From Alphaproteobacteria bacterium (GTDB lineage: Bacteria > Pseudomonadota > Alphaproteobacteria > UBA6615), in the NCBI GenBank assembly GCA_011087645.1, contig JAALLF010000005.1:214033-278032 (forward strand): a DNA stretch of 64,000 bases, in the 5' to 3' direction. The notes under the pieces are model-generated. The model was not told where the DNA came from, searched no databases, and saw only the letters and a list, made by a program, of their open reading frames with translations. The translations under genes and the position numbers were made by a program. Shown here in pieces: positions 63,679 to 64,000 of the stretch. Position 1 is the stretch's first letter; each line of letters starts with the position of its first letter.

Positions 63679-64000
63679 TCAAAACCCATCGCGATTCTGC
63701 CACATGGTTTCGCCGATGTTGCATGGCGGGCCGACGCGGGCCGGGGCGTCGCTCTGCACGCGGATTGGACCGGCGATCGGTGGCGGGCTTCGTAGCGGTT
63801 GCAAGCCGGCAATCTCAAGCACCAGCTTGCGGCGCACGGCGCGGGCAAAATCGTTGAAATCGGCGGCCACCACCAGAAAAGCCCCGGTGCCTCCGATCAC
63901 ACAGTTGCGGTAGTACAGATCGAGATTGGCGATATTAAAGCGCGAGAACGGGCCGCCGCCGGGATCGAGGATCGGCAACCCGTTGATGGTGATCCCCGCC
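63679..64000 (-). CDS. DUF1194-family protein, C-terminal part (runs off window)
   Basis: Only the C-terminal ~107 codons are in view. The reading AGITINGLPILDPGGGPFSRF then LYYRNCVIGGTGAFLVVA and FARAVRRKLVLEIAG is characteristic of DUF1194, an alphaproteobacterial exported von Willebrand A-like family of unknown role. The tail after residue EIAG is Pro-rich (PLRSPPPIAGP). The gene starts upstream of base 64000 and reads towards the transporter locus. Confidence 0.83.
   Translation of the reverse strand, partial: AGITINGLPILDPGGGPFSRFNIANLDLYYRNCVIGGTGAFLVVAADFNDFARAVRRKLVLEIAGLQPLRSPPPIAGPIRVQSDAPARVGPPCNIGETMWQNRDGF

Overview
This is a GC-rich chromosomal segment from an alphaproteobacterium, most likely Rhodospirillales-like. 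The evidence is the housekeeping order: a TIGR02300 zinc-ribbon gene, aroA-cmk-rpsA-sppA-ihfB-lapA, pyrF-trpF-trpB-trpA-accD-folC, then trxA-addA-addB-tsaE-divL-ahcY and rapZ. AddAB rather than RecBCD, a DivL with Tyr in place of the phospho-acceptor His, and a class II EPSP synthase all fit that lineage. I cannot name a genus.

Layout. 1-4.7 kb (minus strand): a catabolic cluster of a partial aldo/keto reductase, cupin, FAD dehydrogenase, luciferase-like monooxygenase and cyclase-family hydrolase. 5-7.7 kb: an acidic low-complexity protein with its own terminator, then a minus-strand cassette of ParA-type ATPase, ribbon-helix-helix-like protein and tail-anchored membrane protein, fed from an AT-rich region. 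7.7-9 kb: an MFS transporter. 9.05-13.4 kb: an AT-richer islet between 61-bp direct repeats of the 3' part of tRNA-Ala(GGC). It carries an MBOAT O-acyltransferase, a membrane-anchored SGNH/GDSL-like protein and a PhyH-like Fe(II)/2OG dioxygenase. The intact tRNA gene lies at its right edge, a 3' remnant and the original tRNA terminator at its left edge, and there is no integrase inside.

13.5-29.2 kb (plus strand): the conserved housekeeping block (aromatic amino acids, nucleotides, translation, IHF, tryptophan, fatty acid and folate synthesis), ending in a peroxiredoxin/prolyl-hydroxylase fusion. 29.2-39.3 kb: mixed accessory and signalling genes (cold-shock protein, two NAD(P)-dependent dehydrogenases, a secreted trypsin-like protease, a hybrid sensor kinase, a second cupin, a TPR adenylate cyclase, a ketopantoate-reductase-like enzyme). 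39.4-50.7 kb (minus): trxA, addAB, tsaE, divL and ahcY, tightly overlapped from addA to divL. ahcY has a structured leader. 51-53 kb: porin and rapZ.

53-64 kb: a second catabolic and transport locus with an amidohydrolase, two Gfo/Idh/MocA oxidoreductases, a GntR/HutC regulator, a 3-hydroxyisobutyrate-dehydrogenase-like enzyme, an orphan TRAP DctP-like protein and a tripartite tricarboxylate transporter (TctB, TctA, TctC). Three promoter regions here share the palindrome GTCTTATATAAGAC or a near match, so this region is probably one GntR regulon. The window ends inside a DUF1194 gene. Intergenic inverted-repeat families appear at 15.4, 22.9 and 57.3 kb.
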